From positions 1 to 13,459 of the forward strand of contig DUSG01000265.1 of assembly GCA_012842725.1 (NCBI GenBank): a stretch of 13,459 nt of DNA, written 5' to 3'. The stretch comes from Clostridiales bacterium. GTDB taxonomy: Bacteria > Bacillota > Clostridia > Lutisporales > Lutisporaceae. Position 1 is the first letter of the stretch. Every line of letters begins with the position of its first letter. Of this stretch, positions 7,142-13,459 are shown in pieces. A program made the position numbers and the translations under genes. Below the pieces are notes generated by a model, which ran no database searches, was not told the origin of the DNA, and worked only from the letters and a program-made list of their open reading frames with translations.

Positions 7142-7163
7142 AACATAATTGAAGTGTTATGTT
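7142..7163. repeat. Inverted repeat AACATAA-N8-TTATGTT
   Basis: Seven-bp complementary arms (7142-7148 and 7157-7163) with an 8-nt spacer lie about 25 nt upstream of the candidate -10 box of the kinase operon. It could be an operator near the -35 region, or a weak terminator for the ammonia-lyase gene, since on the minus strand it is followed by ATTTTAT. Confidence 0.35.
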
Positions 7164-7364
7164 TTAACATTCTTAATTTTCAAAAATTATTATTTATCTT
7201 TATTCTTATTTGCCTTCGTAGCCCTGATATCAACAATCAAGCAAAGCTTTTTTACCCGTACTTTAAAATATTCTCTGATTTAATACCTGTCTGCCTTATC
7301 TTATATAATTAAAATTTCTAATTTTTTTGTTATTTTATTGTCAATAATATTTATCAATAACTGC

Positions 7365-8321
7365 TTATAATATTATAGATTTTAGCAATGAATAATCCAG
7401 ATTGCCTCCACTTATGATTACGGCTACATTCCTGTCTTCAAACAAATCATAATTGGTCATGATTGCAGCAACTCCCACCGCTCCTGCCGGTTCAGCCATT
7501 ACTTTTTCCTTTTCAATAAGGAATAAAACTGCTTCCTTGATTTTCTCTTCTTCCACGATTAATATGTCATCAATACATTGTTGAGACATCATATAAGGTA
7601 TCTCCCCTACTCCGCCGATGAGCGCATCACATATGGAAGGCTGCGATGGAAATTCCGTATAGCATATCCGGTCTTCCATGGCTTTTTTCATTGCAGGACA
7701 GGCTGCAGTCTGAACTCCTATTATCTTGATTGACGGTTTAAGATGCTTGGCTGCTACAGATATGCCTGTTATAAGCCCTCCGCCACCGATAGGGGCTATT
7801 ATAGTATCTATATCCGGATTGGTTTCCAAAATTTCCATGGCAATAGTTCCCTGACCGGCTATAACTTCCACATCGGAGCATGGGTCCACAAAAATGAGGT
7901 CTTCTTTTTTGATTGCTTCCAAAGCAGCAGCATGCGCTTCATCATAGTTATTTCCTACAGTTATTACTTCCGCGCCATAATATTTAATTTTCTCCAACTT
8001 TGACATAGGAATGGTTTCAGGTACATAAACTTTCGCTTTGATTCCCCCTAAAATTTTAGCTGCATAGCTTACACCTGCCCCATGATTGCCGGAAGATACA
8101 GCAAAAACTCCTTTGGCTTTCTCATCTTCTGCCAAGCTTGCCAATTTGCTCAGCGCTCCTCTGATTTTGAAGCCTTTTAGTTTTTGCTGGCACTCAAGTT
8201 TCAGGTATACAGATGTGTTTGTATCGCTTCGGCTTAAATACATTGAATAATCCAGCGGAGTATTGTAAATGTACTTTTTTATCCTCTCCCTTGACTTTTT
8301 AATATCATCAAAATAAATCAT
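7365..8321 (-). CDS. PLP-dependent threonine/serine ammonia-lyase-like enzyme (fold type II)
   Basis: 318-aa cytosolic PLP enzyme of the threonine/serine dehydratase family. It would deaminate a hydroxy-amino acid to a 2-oxo acid and ammonia. Visible motifs: PLP-binding Lys52 in LKGFKIRGA, SSGNHG (76-81), the phosphate-binding glycine loop PIGGGGLITG (177-186), AEPAGAVG (276-283), and SGGN (304-307) near the cofactor ring nitrogen. There is no C-terminal ACT regulatory domain, so it resembles the short catabolic enzymes and not biosynthetic IlvA. The residue two before the PLP lysine is Gly50 where SFKxRGA normally has Ser. Relatives of the same fold act on threo-3-hydroxyaspartate, phenylserine or ectoine intermediates, so the substrate is open. 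The ATG at 8321 has GAGGAG upstream. It is divergent from the AbrB-family gene. Confidence 0.85.
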   Translation of the reverse strand: MIYFDDIKKSRERIKKYIYNTPLDYSMYLSRSDTNTSVYLKLECQQKLKGFKIRGALSKLASLAEDEKAKGVFAVSSGNHGAGVSYAAKILGGIKAKVYVPETIPMSKLEKIKYYGAEVITVGNNYDEAHAAALEAIKKEDLIFVDPCSDVEVIAGQGTIAMEILETNPDIDTIIAPIGGGGLITGISVAAKHLKPSIKIIGVQTAACPAMKKAMEDRICYTEFPSQPSICDALIGGVGEIPYMMSQQCIDDILIVEEEKIKEAVLFLIEKEKVMAEPAGAVGVAAIMTNYDLFEDRNVAVIISGGNLDYSLLKSIIL

Positions 8322-8360
8322 CTTTTCAACTCCTCATGCCTTTAGTGAAATTTAATAATA

Positions 8361-8389
8361 ATTATACACAACGAAAATCATTTTGTACA
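8361..8389 (-). promoter_or_regulatory. Promoter for the ammonia-lyase-like gene
   Basis: On the minus strand TGTACA (8384-8389, 4 of 6 to TTGACA), a 17-nt spacer and a perfect TATAAT (8361-8366) lie about 40 nt upstream of the start codon. Orientation and spacing fit a sigma-A-type promoter. Confidence 0.6.
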
Positions 8390-8405
8390 GAATAATTTTA
8401 TAAAA

Positions 8406-8422
8406 ATTCATAAAAAATGAAT
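8406..8422. repeat. Small inverted repeat ATTCAT-N5-ATGAAT in the divergent promoter region
   Basis: Six-bp perfect arms with an A5 spacer lie between the two divergent promoters (8361-8389 and 8442-8470). The position suits an operator acting on either gene, but the arms are short and AT-rich and could be chance. Confidence 0.3.
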
Positions 8423-8441
8423 AAATATTAAGTCGGAATAT

Positions 8442-8470
8442 TTGAATCATCTCCAAGAATATAGTATATT
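8442..8470 (+). promoter_or_regulatory. Promoter for the AbrB-family gene
   Basis: TTGAAT (8442-8447), a 17-nt spacer and TATATT (8465-8470) lie 38 nt upstream of the ATG at 8508. Both hexamers are close to consensus and the spacing is ideal. Confidence 0.55.
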
Positions 8471-8507
8471 GTTTATGGATTCAATTTTCAAAAGGTGTGT
8501 GTCATAA

Positions 8508-9548
8508 ATGTCTAATCTTATATTAACATTTTCCGTCGGGCTATTATGCGGTTATATTTTTTATAAAACAAAAATTCCAGGAGGAATGATGGTTGGTGCA
8601 GTCATAGGAGTTGCACTGTTTAATATTTTTTCAGGTATAGCTTATATGCCCAGTTATGCCAAATACACGGCTCAAATGATAGCAGGAGCTTATATCGGGT
8701 GTTCAGTAGAAAAGGACGATTTAAAAAGAATCAGCAAACTTGCAAAACCTTCATTAGTTCTGATGCTGGGAATGTTATTGACGAACATATCTGTAGGTTT
8801 TATTATATATTTCACAAGTCCATTAGACCTTATTACATCTTTAATGGGTGGCGTACCCGGTGGCATGAGCGAAATTCCTATAATAAGCGCTGATATGGGA
8901 GCTGACATGCCAAAGGTAACGGTTCTGCAGTTTATTAGAATGCTGGCATGTATAGGACTATTGCCAAGTATAATATCCCGTATTGGTCATAATAACTATG
9001 AAACAGAAAAGAGTACTGTGGATATATTTCCTGATAAAAAACAGAATGCAAGCATAAAAAAATTTATATTTACAATAACTATAGCTGCATTATGCAGCAT
9101 AGTTGGAAAACTATTGGCTATTCCCGCGGGTATACTGTTGTTTTCTATGCTCGGTACAATCTGTTTAAATCTGTTCTCTAACAAAGCCTATATTCCTCAA
9201 TGGACGAAAAGATTGGCACAGGTCTTATCCGGAGCTTTCATAGGATGCAATATAAACTATAACAGCTTTTTAGAGATGAAATATCTCATAATACCTTCTC
9301 TAATCATTGTAACCGGATATTTTTTAAACTGCTTCGCTGTTGGTACCATTCTCAATAAAATTTTAAAAATGCCTATAAAAGAATCTTTCTTAGCAGCAAT
9401 GCCTGCAGGAGCATCGGATATGGCTCTTATATCATCGGATATGGGGGCTTACAGCACAGACCTCGTTGTTCTGCAGATAGTTCGTTTAGTAATCGTTATA
9501 TCAATTTTTCCTCAAGTCATCTATTTCATTAGTCATTGGTTTAACTAA
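8508..9548 (+). CDS. AbrB-family integral membrane protein (duplicated AbrB domain), putative transporter
   Basis: 346-aa membrane protein with about ten hydrophobic segments and two homologous halves. Half one carries YTAQMIAGAYIGCSVEKDDL (53-72) and GGVPGGMSEIPIISADMG (114-131). Half two carries RLAQVLSGAFIGCNIN (235-250) and AMPAGASDMALISSDMG (297-313), each followed by a VLQ-x-xR-x-x-x segment. This is the AbrB duplication family, sometimes mislabelled 'ammonia monooxygenase'. The PGGMSE and PAGASDM loops in corresponding positions suggest an inverted or tandem repeat transporter fold. Substrate is unknown; the family has been linked loosely to organic-acid or amino-acid handling. The start ATG is preceded by AAGGTG. 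It is transcribed alone and is divergent from the ammonia-lyase-like gene, which hints at a shared pathway but does not prove one. Confidence 0.85.
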   Translation: MSNLILTFSVGLLCGYIFYKTKIPGGMMVGAVIGVALFNIFSGIAYMPSYAKYTAQMIAGAYIGCSVEKDDLKRISKLAKPSLVLMLGMLLTNISVGFIIYFTSPLDLITSLMGGVPGGMSEIPIISADMGADMPKVTVLQFIRMLACIGLLPSIISRIGHNNYETEKSTVDIFPDKKQNASIKKFIFTITIAALCSIVGKLLAIPAGILLFSMLGTICLNLFSNKAYIPQWTKRLAQVLSGAFIGCNINYNSFLEMKYLIIPSLIIVTGYFLNCFAVGTILNKILKMPIKESFLAAMPAGASDMALISSDMGAYSTDLVVLQIVRLVIVISIFPQVIYFISHWFN

Positions 9549-9549
9549 G

Positions 9550-9575
9550 AAAAAAGGGTTAAAAACCCCTTTTTT
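9550..9575 (+). terminator. Intrinsic terminator of the AbrB-family gene
   Basis: Arms AAAAAAGGG (9550-9558) and CCCTTTTTT (9567-9575) form a 9-bp stem with an 8-nt loop starting 2 nt after the stop codon. The U run lies in the 3' arm. Confidence 0.8.
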
Positions 9576-9585
9576 ATAAACAATA

Positions 9586-9619
9586 GGAAAGTTTAACTCC
9601 ACAATGATATTAACTTTCC
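9586..9619. repeat. Inverted repeat GGAAAGTT / AACTTTCC between convergent genes
   Basis: Eight-bp perfect arms (9586-9593 and 9612-9619) with an 18-nt loop lie between the AbrB terminator and the next hairpin. No U tract follows on either strand. It may be a secondary barrier or a remnant; function is unclear. Confidence 0.4.
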
Positions 9620-9631
9620 GTCATGGCTTTC

Positions 9632-9680
9632 AAGAAAAGCTTCCTTTATATATTAAATGTTTCCATAGGAAGCCTTTCTT
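9632..9680 (-). terminator. Probable terminator of the PadR-HAAS operon
   Basis: Arms 9632-9645 and 9667-9680 pair over 14 positions with one A-C mismatch and a 21-nt loop. On the minus strand the inner 7-bp GCTTCCT/AGGAAGC stem is followed by TTTTCTT, a usable U tract. It begins 5 nt beyond the HAAS gene stop. Confidence 0.6.
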
Positions 9681-9685
9681 ACTAT

Positions 9686-10705
9686 TTAATGAGACTTAAT
9701 TGAATAATAGATGTGCTTACCGGCTTCGAAAACTGTAAACAGAAAGATAACGGCTATAAATATTCTAAAGGATACTGACCCTATTCCACCTAACTTCATT
9801 AAAAATTCCATATCGGTTCCTGCTACAGCATCTTTAATAGAAGGATTCAAAATAGCAGGATTACCTGTCATCATAAGTACAATAATCAACACACCCATAT
9901 CTATAACTATTTCAATTAAACGCAAAAATGTATTCCATTTACCGATCATAAGCTTATATATGTTTAGCAGTACGGCTCCAATCCATAATATGTTCATATA
10001 TTTCATATATCCAGCCAGTACATCAAGGTTAAATATTGGTGTTACTGATGTTGTTCCTTTAGATACATTATACATCGCAATTATATGAGGAAACTTATTG
10101 AATATAATGAGAGCTATAATTATTAAACATATGGCTGCTATAGTATCAGGCACTTTTATGACTTCATGAGCTACAGGAACAGGTTCCAAATTTCTAGGAT
10201 TCCAATTCTTATTCAAATCAATACCTTTAATCCTTTCTTCTTTCCCAAAACGCTGAATAATCGCAAATATTATAGTTACAGTACCCACAGCGTTTACCGC
10301 TGCGGATATTAAATTCATAGGCAGTTTAAGCAGTTGCTCTATAAAAGGATCTTGGCTATATATTATATCAATTGTTGTGGCAATGGAAATACCTAAAGCT
10401 GCTGCCCCCAGAACTATATAAAGTAAAATACGATATAGCTCATACAGTTCCGGACCGATAAGGTATCTGTTGCTTGGTTTGTAATTTGCTGCAACTTCAT
10501 CAGGAGACCCAAAGGACTCCAATACGGCAAATACATCCTCTTCTGTAGCTTCGTAATCTTCTCCTTCTTGTAATTTCTGATTTGCTATTCTTTCATCTAA
10601 AGCATCCAGTATTATAGATCTCAATTCTTTCTTTATGTCTTCTCTCTGTAATCTTGGTAGCTTTTGCCCTACAGCATATAAATATCGGTCAATCCAATCT
10701 TTCAT
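9686..10705 (-). CDS. HAAS (DUF1700-type) domain membrane protein, partner of PadR
   Basis: 339 aa from the ATG at 10705. That start is preferred to two ATGs slightly upstream (10714 and 10720) because GGAG lies 9 nt before it and the protein then begins MKDWIDRYLYAVGQKLP, the usual HAAS opening. Residues 1-80 form the helical HAAS region (LPRLQREDIKKELRSIILDAL, then EEDVFAVLESFGSPDEVAANY). The rest holds about six membrane helices with no obvious catalytic motif, and the C-terminus ends in a short basic tail. HAAS proteins are typically encoded immediately after a PadR repressor, as here (17-nt overlap), and are thought to act in membrane-linked signalling or anti-repressor-like roles; the mechanism in this protein is not known. 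I do not recognise the membrane portion. Confidence 0.8.
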   Translation of the reverse strand: MKDWIDRYLYAVGQKLPRLQREDIKKELRSIILDALDERIANQKLQEGEDYEATEEDVFAVLESFGSPDEVAANYKPSNRYLIGPELYELYRILLYIVLGAAALGISIATTIDIIYSQDPFIEQLLKLPMNLISAAVNAVGTVTIIFAIIQRFGKEERIKGIDLNKNWNPRNLEPVPVAHEVIKVPDTIAAICLIIIALIIFNKFPHIIAMYNVSKGTTSVTPIFNLDVLAGYMKYMNILWIGAVLLNIYKLMIGKWNTFLRLIEIVIDMGVLIIVLMMTGNPAILNPSIKDAVAGTDMEFLMKLGGIGSVSFRIFIAVIFLFTVFEAGKHIYYSIKSH

Positions 10706-11057
10706 TATCTTCATCTCCATTCTTAGCTTCGAGAAGTTTTGTTATTGTACTATTCATGCCAGTCCATTCCTCTATAAGCCTATTCAACACTCTTTTGCCC
10801 TTTTCATTCAACACATAGTATCTTCTTGGCCTATTCTCATCCAAAGACCAATTGCTGTCTAAAAGACCTTGTTTTTCCAGCCTTCGCAGTAAAGGATATA
10901 AGGTACTTTGATCAATAATCATTCCTCTTTCCGCCAGGCTTTGTACCAAAGAATAGCCGTATTGCTCCTCTTCCAACTGGCTCAATACGCACAGAACCAA
11001 AATGCCTCTTCTTAATTCCATAGTAAGATTTGATACAATCTCTTCCAAGTTAGACAT
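10689..11057 (-). CDS. PadR-family transcriptional regulator
   Basis: Small winged-helix DNA-binding protein of 122 aa, the size of the short PadR subfamily. Helix-turn-helix and wing residues: LRRGILVLCVLSQLEEEQYGYSL (15-37, written here in register), then DQSTLYPLLRRLEKQGLL (49-66), the hallmark PadR recognition helix, then RPRRYYVLNEKGKRVL (76-91), the wing. A C-terminal helix (about 92-110) would mediate dimerisation. The start chosen is ATG 11057, with AAGGAAGTGA upstream; the GTG at 11066 is in frame but overlaps that ribosome binding site. It overlaps the HAAS gene. The promoter just upstream contains a dyad in its spacer that is a good candidate for autorepression. Effector and other targets are unknown. 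Confidence 0.92.
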   Translation of the reverse strand: MSNLEEIVSNLTMELRRGILVLCVLSQLEEEQYGYSLVQSLAERGMIIDQSTLYPLLRRLEKQGLLDSNWSLDENRPRRYYVLNEKGKRVLNRLIEEWTGMNSTITKLLEAKNGDEDNERLD

Positions 11058-11080
11058 ACTTATCACTTCCTTGTAATTTC

Positions 11081-11110
11081 ATTATACTGTTTGTCATACA
11101 CTATTGTCAA
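11081..11110 (-). promoter_or_regulatory. PadR-HAAS operon promoter
   Basis: On the minus strand a perfect TTGACA (11105-11110) and a perfect TATAAT (11081-11086) are separated by 18 nt. Transcription would start near 11074, leaving a short leader with the PadR ribosome binding site. Confidence 0.75.
11084..11104. promoter_or_regulatory. Candidate PadR operator in the promoter spacer
   Basis: A 21-bp imperfect palindrome centred on 11094 has half-sites ATAcTGTtTG and CAtACAcTAT; 8 of 10 positions per arm are symmetric. It fills the -35/-10 spacer and overlaps the -10 box. The TGT...ACA symmetry is like other PadR operators of the ATGT-N8-ACAT style as I recall them. Binding is inferred. Confidence 0.5.
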
Positions 11111-11178
11111 TATTATAATATTAATTATTATCTAATATTTTATTATACTAGCTTGTACATAAAAAATGCATAAATAAA

Positions 11179-11211
11179 GCTCACTTGGAAGTATTTAGCT
11201 ACCAAGAGAGC
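11179..11211 (-). terminator. Probable terminator of the lipoprotein gene
   Basis: Arms GCTC-A-CTTGG (11179-11188) and CCAAG-A-GAGC (11202-11211) form a 9-bp stem interrupted by one A-A mismatch, with a 13-nt loop. On the minus strand TTTATTTAT follows. It lies about 90 nt past the lipoprotein stop. Confidence 0.55.
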
Positions 11212-11299
11212 CTTTTATCTCCTTGTTACTATATTTTAATCGTGAATTGATACATGGAGAAAGCATCAACCCTTTCAAATTCCTTTTCTTTGCGCCATT

Positions 11300-12187
11300 C
11301 TATTGCTTGTATTCCAGTACGCGAAGGCGGTATTCTGTTATATTTGCTTCACTATCTCTTATCTCCCCATTTAAACTAAAAGCATATTTTTCTCCTCTAT
11401 GACCATCAAACTGAAAATCAGCTGAACCAATGCTTTTATAACCTACCTCAATATCACTCCAGATGGCTTCATAACCTTTTATAATATCCTTTTGAGACAA
11501 GTTTGACAATATTGTCAAATAATAATAAATCTCATCTCCCATTTCTTCATACCTGCTTTCAGTTACCTTGTCCCCTTCCAAAATCGGGAATATGTCTTCG
11601 GGATATCCATCCGGCAAAGCAGCTGATTTTCCAGATATAAGAGTCTCCTTGAGTTTATTTCGTTCTGCCAATTGACGATAGTTAACATCCAACATAACAC
11701 TGCTGGTTTTATCATCTACTGCTACCGCTGTAATATTAATCCTATAATCATCCTTATTGCCGTTCATCGAGATGCCATTATCCAATTGATATTGGTTTAA
11801 GTTTTCCACATCTTTGAAAACCTCTTCATAAAACTTTCCTACCTCGTCATATCTCTTTGTTGTTGTATATATTATACTAACAATAAAATTCTCTTTATTC
11901 TCATTTACGTTTATTATATTTGCATCGTCCACGAGAGGAAGTACATGTTCCGGAAAGCTATCAGGCAAAGTAAGGTTCGTTCCTATTTGACCAAATTGAC
12001 TTATGTCCAAATTAATATCAGCAGAAGAACCGATCTCTTTAGAGATTTTTCCCTCAATTTCTTTTCCTGATTTTTTGAGTTCTTCATTAAAATCCTCTAT
12101 GGCAGATTCTTTTTTTCCTCCTCCGCAACTTCCTAGGATTAGCGCTACTATTAAGCAAGGTATTAGAATACATAATACTTTTTTCAC
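11300..12187 (-). CDS. Unrecognised lipoprotein with two tandem copies of one domain
   Basis: Predicted secreted, lipid-anchored protein of 295 aa starting at GTG 12187. This start gives a canonical signal peptide (MKK, hydrophobic core, lipobox LGSC, Cys21) and has GGGG 9 nt upstream. The in-frame ATG at 12214 has no ribosome binding site and lies only a few nt from the predicted transcription start. After a charged helical stretch (about 28-55), two roughly 95-residue copies follow: one opening LPDSFPEHVLPLVDD (about 74) and one opening LPDGYPEDIFPILEG (about 191). Each continues with alternating beta-like segments and a F/GYEE(or A)-x-x-x-DVE/IE helix. I do not recognise the family and assign no function. 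It appears to be a single-gene unit with its own promoter and terminator. Confidence 0.75.
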   Translation of the reverse strand: MKKVLCILIPCLIVALILGSCGGGKKESAIEDFNEELKKSGKEIEGKISKEIGSSADINLDISQFGQIGTNLTLPDSFPEHVLPLVDDANIINVNENKENFIVSIIYTTTKRYDEVGKFYEEVFKDVENLNQYQLDNGISMNGNKDDYRINITAVAVDDKTSSVMLDVNYRQLAERNKLKETLISGKSAALPDGYPEDIFPILEGDKVTESRYEEMGDEIYYYLTILSNLSQKDIIKGYEAIWSDIEVGYKSIGSADFQFDGHRGEKYAFSLNGEIRDSEANITEYRLRVLEYKQ

Positions 12188-12206
12188 AATATCATTCCCC
12201 AAAAAG

Positions 12207-12247
12207 AAATTCATAGTTTATTAGATTATACAGCAAACTATGAATTT
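12207..12247 (-). promoter_or_regulatory. 13-bp perfect inverted repeat bracketing the lipoprotein gene -10 box
   Basis: Arms 12207-12219 (AAATTCATAGTTT) and 12235-12247 are exact complements with a 15-nt spacer. On the minus strand the spacer contains TATAAT (12225-12230), preceded by a weak -35 region. Transcription would start near 12218, at the edge of the downstream arm. The layout suits a repressor or paired-site operator; formation of a leader hairpin by the whole repeat is unlikely if transcription starts within it. Confidence 0.6.
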
Positions 12248-12269
12248 ACACTTCCAAAAAATTGTATCA

Positions 12270-12292
12270 ATTATCAATAAATTGCTGATAAT
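12270..12292 (-). terminator. Weak hairpin downstream of malic enzyme gene
   Basis: Arms ATTATCA (12270-12276) and TGATAAT (12286-12292) with a 9-nt loop lie about 60 nt past the malic enzyme stop. A T6 run follows 11 nt later on the minus strand. The stem is AT-rich and weak; it may be a terminator or an upstream element of the lipoprotein promoter. Confidence 0.35.
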
Positions 12293-12350
12293 GAAAGAAT
12301 CTATTCTTGTTAAATAAAAATCTTATCAGTTTAAAGGCTTCATTTGTTTC

Positions 12351-13459
12351 TTATATCTTTATCCTTGCTACACCGGTATCAATAGCAGCCTGTGCAACAG
12401 CTTTTGCAACTGCAGGTGCAACCCTTACATCAAAAGGTTTTGGTATTATATAGTCTTCATTAAGCTCGTCGTATGATATAAGGCTTGCCAATGCATGAGC
12501 CGCTGCCAGTTTCATCTCTTCATTAATGAAGCTTGCTCTGACATCAAGTGCACCTCTGAATATGCCGGGGAAAATTAATACATTGTTTATCTGATTTGGA
12601 TAATCGGATCTTCCCGTTCCTACTATCCTTGCACCTGCTTTTTTGGCTAAATCAGCTTCTATTTCCGGTACCGGATTTGCCATTGCAAATATAATAGCAT
12701 CCTTGTTCATAGATTTTACCATTTCTTCAGTGACTACATTTGCAGTTGATACTCCAATAAATACATCAGCACCAACCAATGCGTCTTTCAGCAAACCTTT
12801 TTTCTTAGCTTTATTTGTAATCTTTGCAATCTCTTCTTTAGCCCAATTCATTCCCTCTTGCCTTCCTTCATACACGATGCCTACTCTATCGCATAGAAGC
12901 ATTTCCTTAACTCCTATATTCAGGATTATTTTTGCAATAGCTATTCCTGCAGCTCCGGAACCGTTAATTACTACTACCAGATCCTCCATTTTTTTATTCA
13001 CTATTCTTAATGCGTTAAACAATGCTGCAAGCACTGTTATTGCAGTACCATGTTGATCATCATGAAAAACAGGTATCGAAAGTCTTTCTTTTAATCTTTT
13101 TTCTATCTCAAAACATCTAGGAGCAGATATATCCTCCAAATTTATACCACCAAATGACGGTTCCAGCATTACAATCGTATTCACTATTTCATCAACGTCT
13201 TTAGTGTTCAAGCAGATAGGAACAGCATCCACATCTGCGAATTCTTTAAATAATACCGCCTTTCCTTCCATAACAGGCAAAGCTGCATAAGGTCCTATAT
13301 CTCCCAAACCTAAAACCGCCGTCCCGTCTGATACAACCGCTACCATGTTACCTTTAGATGTGTAATCAAATATAGCGTCAGCATCTTTATGAATCTCCCT
13401 GCATGGTTCTGCGACTCCGGGTGTATATGCCAAACTTAAAGATTCTTTATCCTTAACCG
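12351..13459 (-). CDS. NAD-dependent malic enzyme (oxaloacetate-decarboxylating), 5' end missing
   Basis: Cytosolic enzyme converting malate to pyruvate and CO2 with reduction of NAD(P). The frame is open to the right edge (V-K-D-K-E-S-L-S-L-A-Y...), giving 368 visible residues; the short bacterial form is about 390-410 aa, so roughly 20-40 N-terminal residues are missing. Motifs by visible residue: catalytic Tyr in LAYTPGVAEPC (about 11), catalytic Lys in EGKAVLFKEFADVDA (about 66), metal ligands in GGINLEDISAP (about 104-112) and FHDDQHGTA (about 131-139), nucleotide-binding INGSGAAG (164-171), an Asp at the end of the second strand (LLCDR, about 190) that favours NAD over NADP, and AMANPVPE. 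All key residues are intact. The TTG at 13433 is an internal Leu codon and not a start. Confidence 0.93.
   Translation of the reverse strand, partial: VKDKESLSLAYTPGVAEPCREIHKDADAIFDYTSKGNMVAVVSDGTAVLGLGDIGPYAALPVMEGKAVLFKEFADVDAVPICLNTKDVDEIVNTIVMLEPSFGGINLEDISAPRCFEIEKRLKERLSIPVFHDDQHGTAITVLAALFNALRIVNKKMEDLVVVINGSGAAGIAIAKIILNIGVKEMLLCDRVGIVYEGRQEGMNWAKEEIAKITNKAKKKGLLKDALVGADVFIGVSTANVVTEEMVKSMNKDAIIFAMANPVPEIEADLAKKAGARIVGTGRSDYPNQINNVLIFPGIFRGALDVRASFINEEMKLAAAHALASLISYDELNEDYIIPKPFDVRVAPAVAKAVAQAAIDTGVARIKI

Larger units (their letters stand above)
7056..7364. other. 309-nt AT-rich intergenic region upstream of the sensor kinase gene
   Basis: The region separates the ammonia-lyase-like gene end from the sensor kinase start; both genes are on the minus strand. 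It holds a consensus -10 candidate TATAAT (7112-7117, minus strand), with only a poor TTTTAT at the -35 distance, and the small inverted repeat at 7142-7163. One TTTTTGAA unit identical to the livK-proximal repeat occurs at 7179-7188 but is not tandem. No convincing small gene or RNA gene is visible, and no clear terminator follows the ammonia-lyase gene. Confidence 0.6.

Noticed and set aside
7175..7189. CodY-box-like sequence AATTTTCAAAAATTA upstream of the kinase gene
   Set aside because: About three mismatches to the 15-bp consensus in very AT-rich DNA is not informative.
7254..7310. Short minus-strand open stretch reading IRQTGIKSENILKYG before a stop
   Set aside because: Only about 18 codons between stops with no start codon; too short to support a pseudogene call.
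11229..11348. Open frame of about 39 codons overlapping the end of the lipoprotein gene out of frame, reading TGIQAIEWRKEKEF in part
   Set aside because: It looks somewhat coding-like but has no start codon or ribosome binding site at its beginning and no recognised homolog, so it is most likely chance.
12188..12214. Longer lipoprotein start at ATG 12214
   Set aside because: It lacks a ribosome binding site, spoils the signal peptide N-region and lies only a few nt from the predicted transcription start inside the inverted repeat.
1..13459. Mobile elements, CRISPR arrays, tRNA/rRNA genes, T-box or other known riboswitches
   Set aside because: No transposase, terminal repeats with target duplication, regular spacer arrays, tRNA cloverleaf ends or T-box GGTGG-like motif were seen in the intergenic stretches.

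Overview
The window is low-GC DNA with Gram-positive style signals: strong AGGAGG-like ribosome binding sites, sigma-A-like promoters, a lipoprotein-anchored solute-binding protein and a GlnK/GlnL (YcbA/YcbB)-type two-component system. The proteins look like those of an amino-acid-fermenting member of the Clostridia/Tissierellia. No marker gene is present, so no genus is proposed. I see no mobile element, CRISPR array, tRNA or rRNA. This is a chromosomal housekeeping/transport region in which regulation is more interesting than gene novelty.

Layout. (1) 1-252 (+): 3' end of an HD-superfamily hydrolase, closed by a bidirectional terminator. (2) 302-4845 (-): a complete livKHMGF operon for a branched-chain (hydrophobic) amino acid type ABC importer, read from livK (4845) to livF (302). 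(3) 4952-7055 (-): directly upstream on the same strand, a sensor kinase and a YcbB-family response regulator overlapping by 20 nt. The gap between the regulator and livK holds helically phased TTTTGA repeats resembling the GlnL target recalled from Bacillus subtilis. (4) 7365-9548: a PLP-dependent threonine/serine ammonia-lyase-like enzyme (-) divergent from an AbrB-family membrane protein (+), with recognisable promoters for both. (5) 9549-9685: several hairpins between convergent genes. (6) 9686-11057 (-): a PadR regulator overlapping a HAAS-domain six-helix membrane protein, transcribed from a near-consensus promoter whose spacer is a dyad-symmetric operator candidate. (7) 11300-12187 (-): an unrecognised lipoprotein with an internal domain duplication, whose -10 box is bracketed by a perfect 13-bp inverted repeat. 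(8) 12351-13459 (-): malic enzyme, running off the right edge.

How the genes may work together. The two-component system probably senses an amino acid or nitrogen cue and controls the adjacent Liv importer. Imported amino acids could feed deamination by the ammonia-lyase, and the malic enzyme supplies pyruvate and NADH. The first link rests on gene order plus the repeats; the metabolic link is only inference from proximity. The best leads for something undescribed are the GlnL-type regulator apparently rewired to a Liv importer, a G9 tract serving as the livM ribosome binding site, the PadR spacer operator, and the operator-like repeat plus duplicated domains of the lipoprotein gene.
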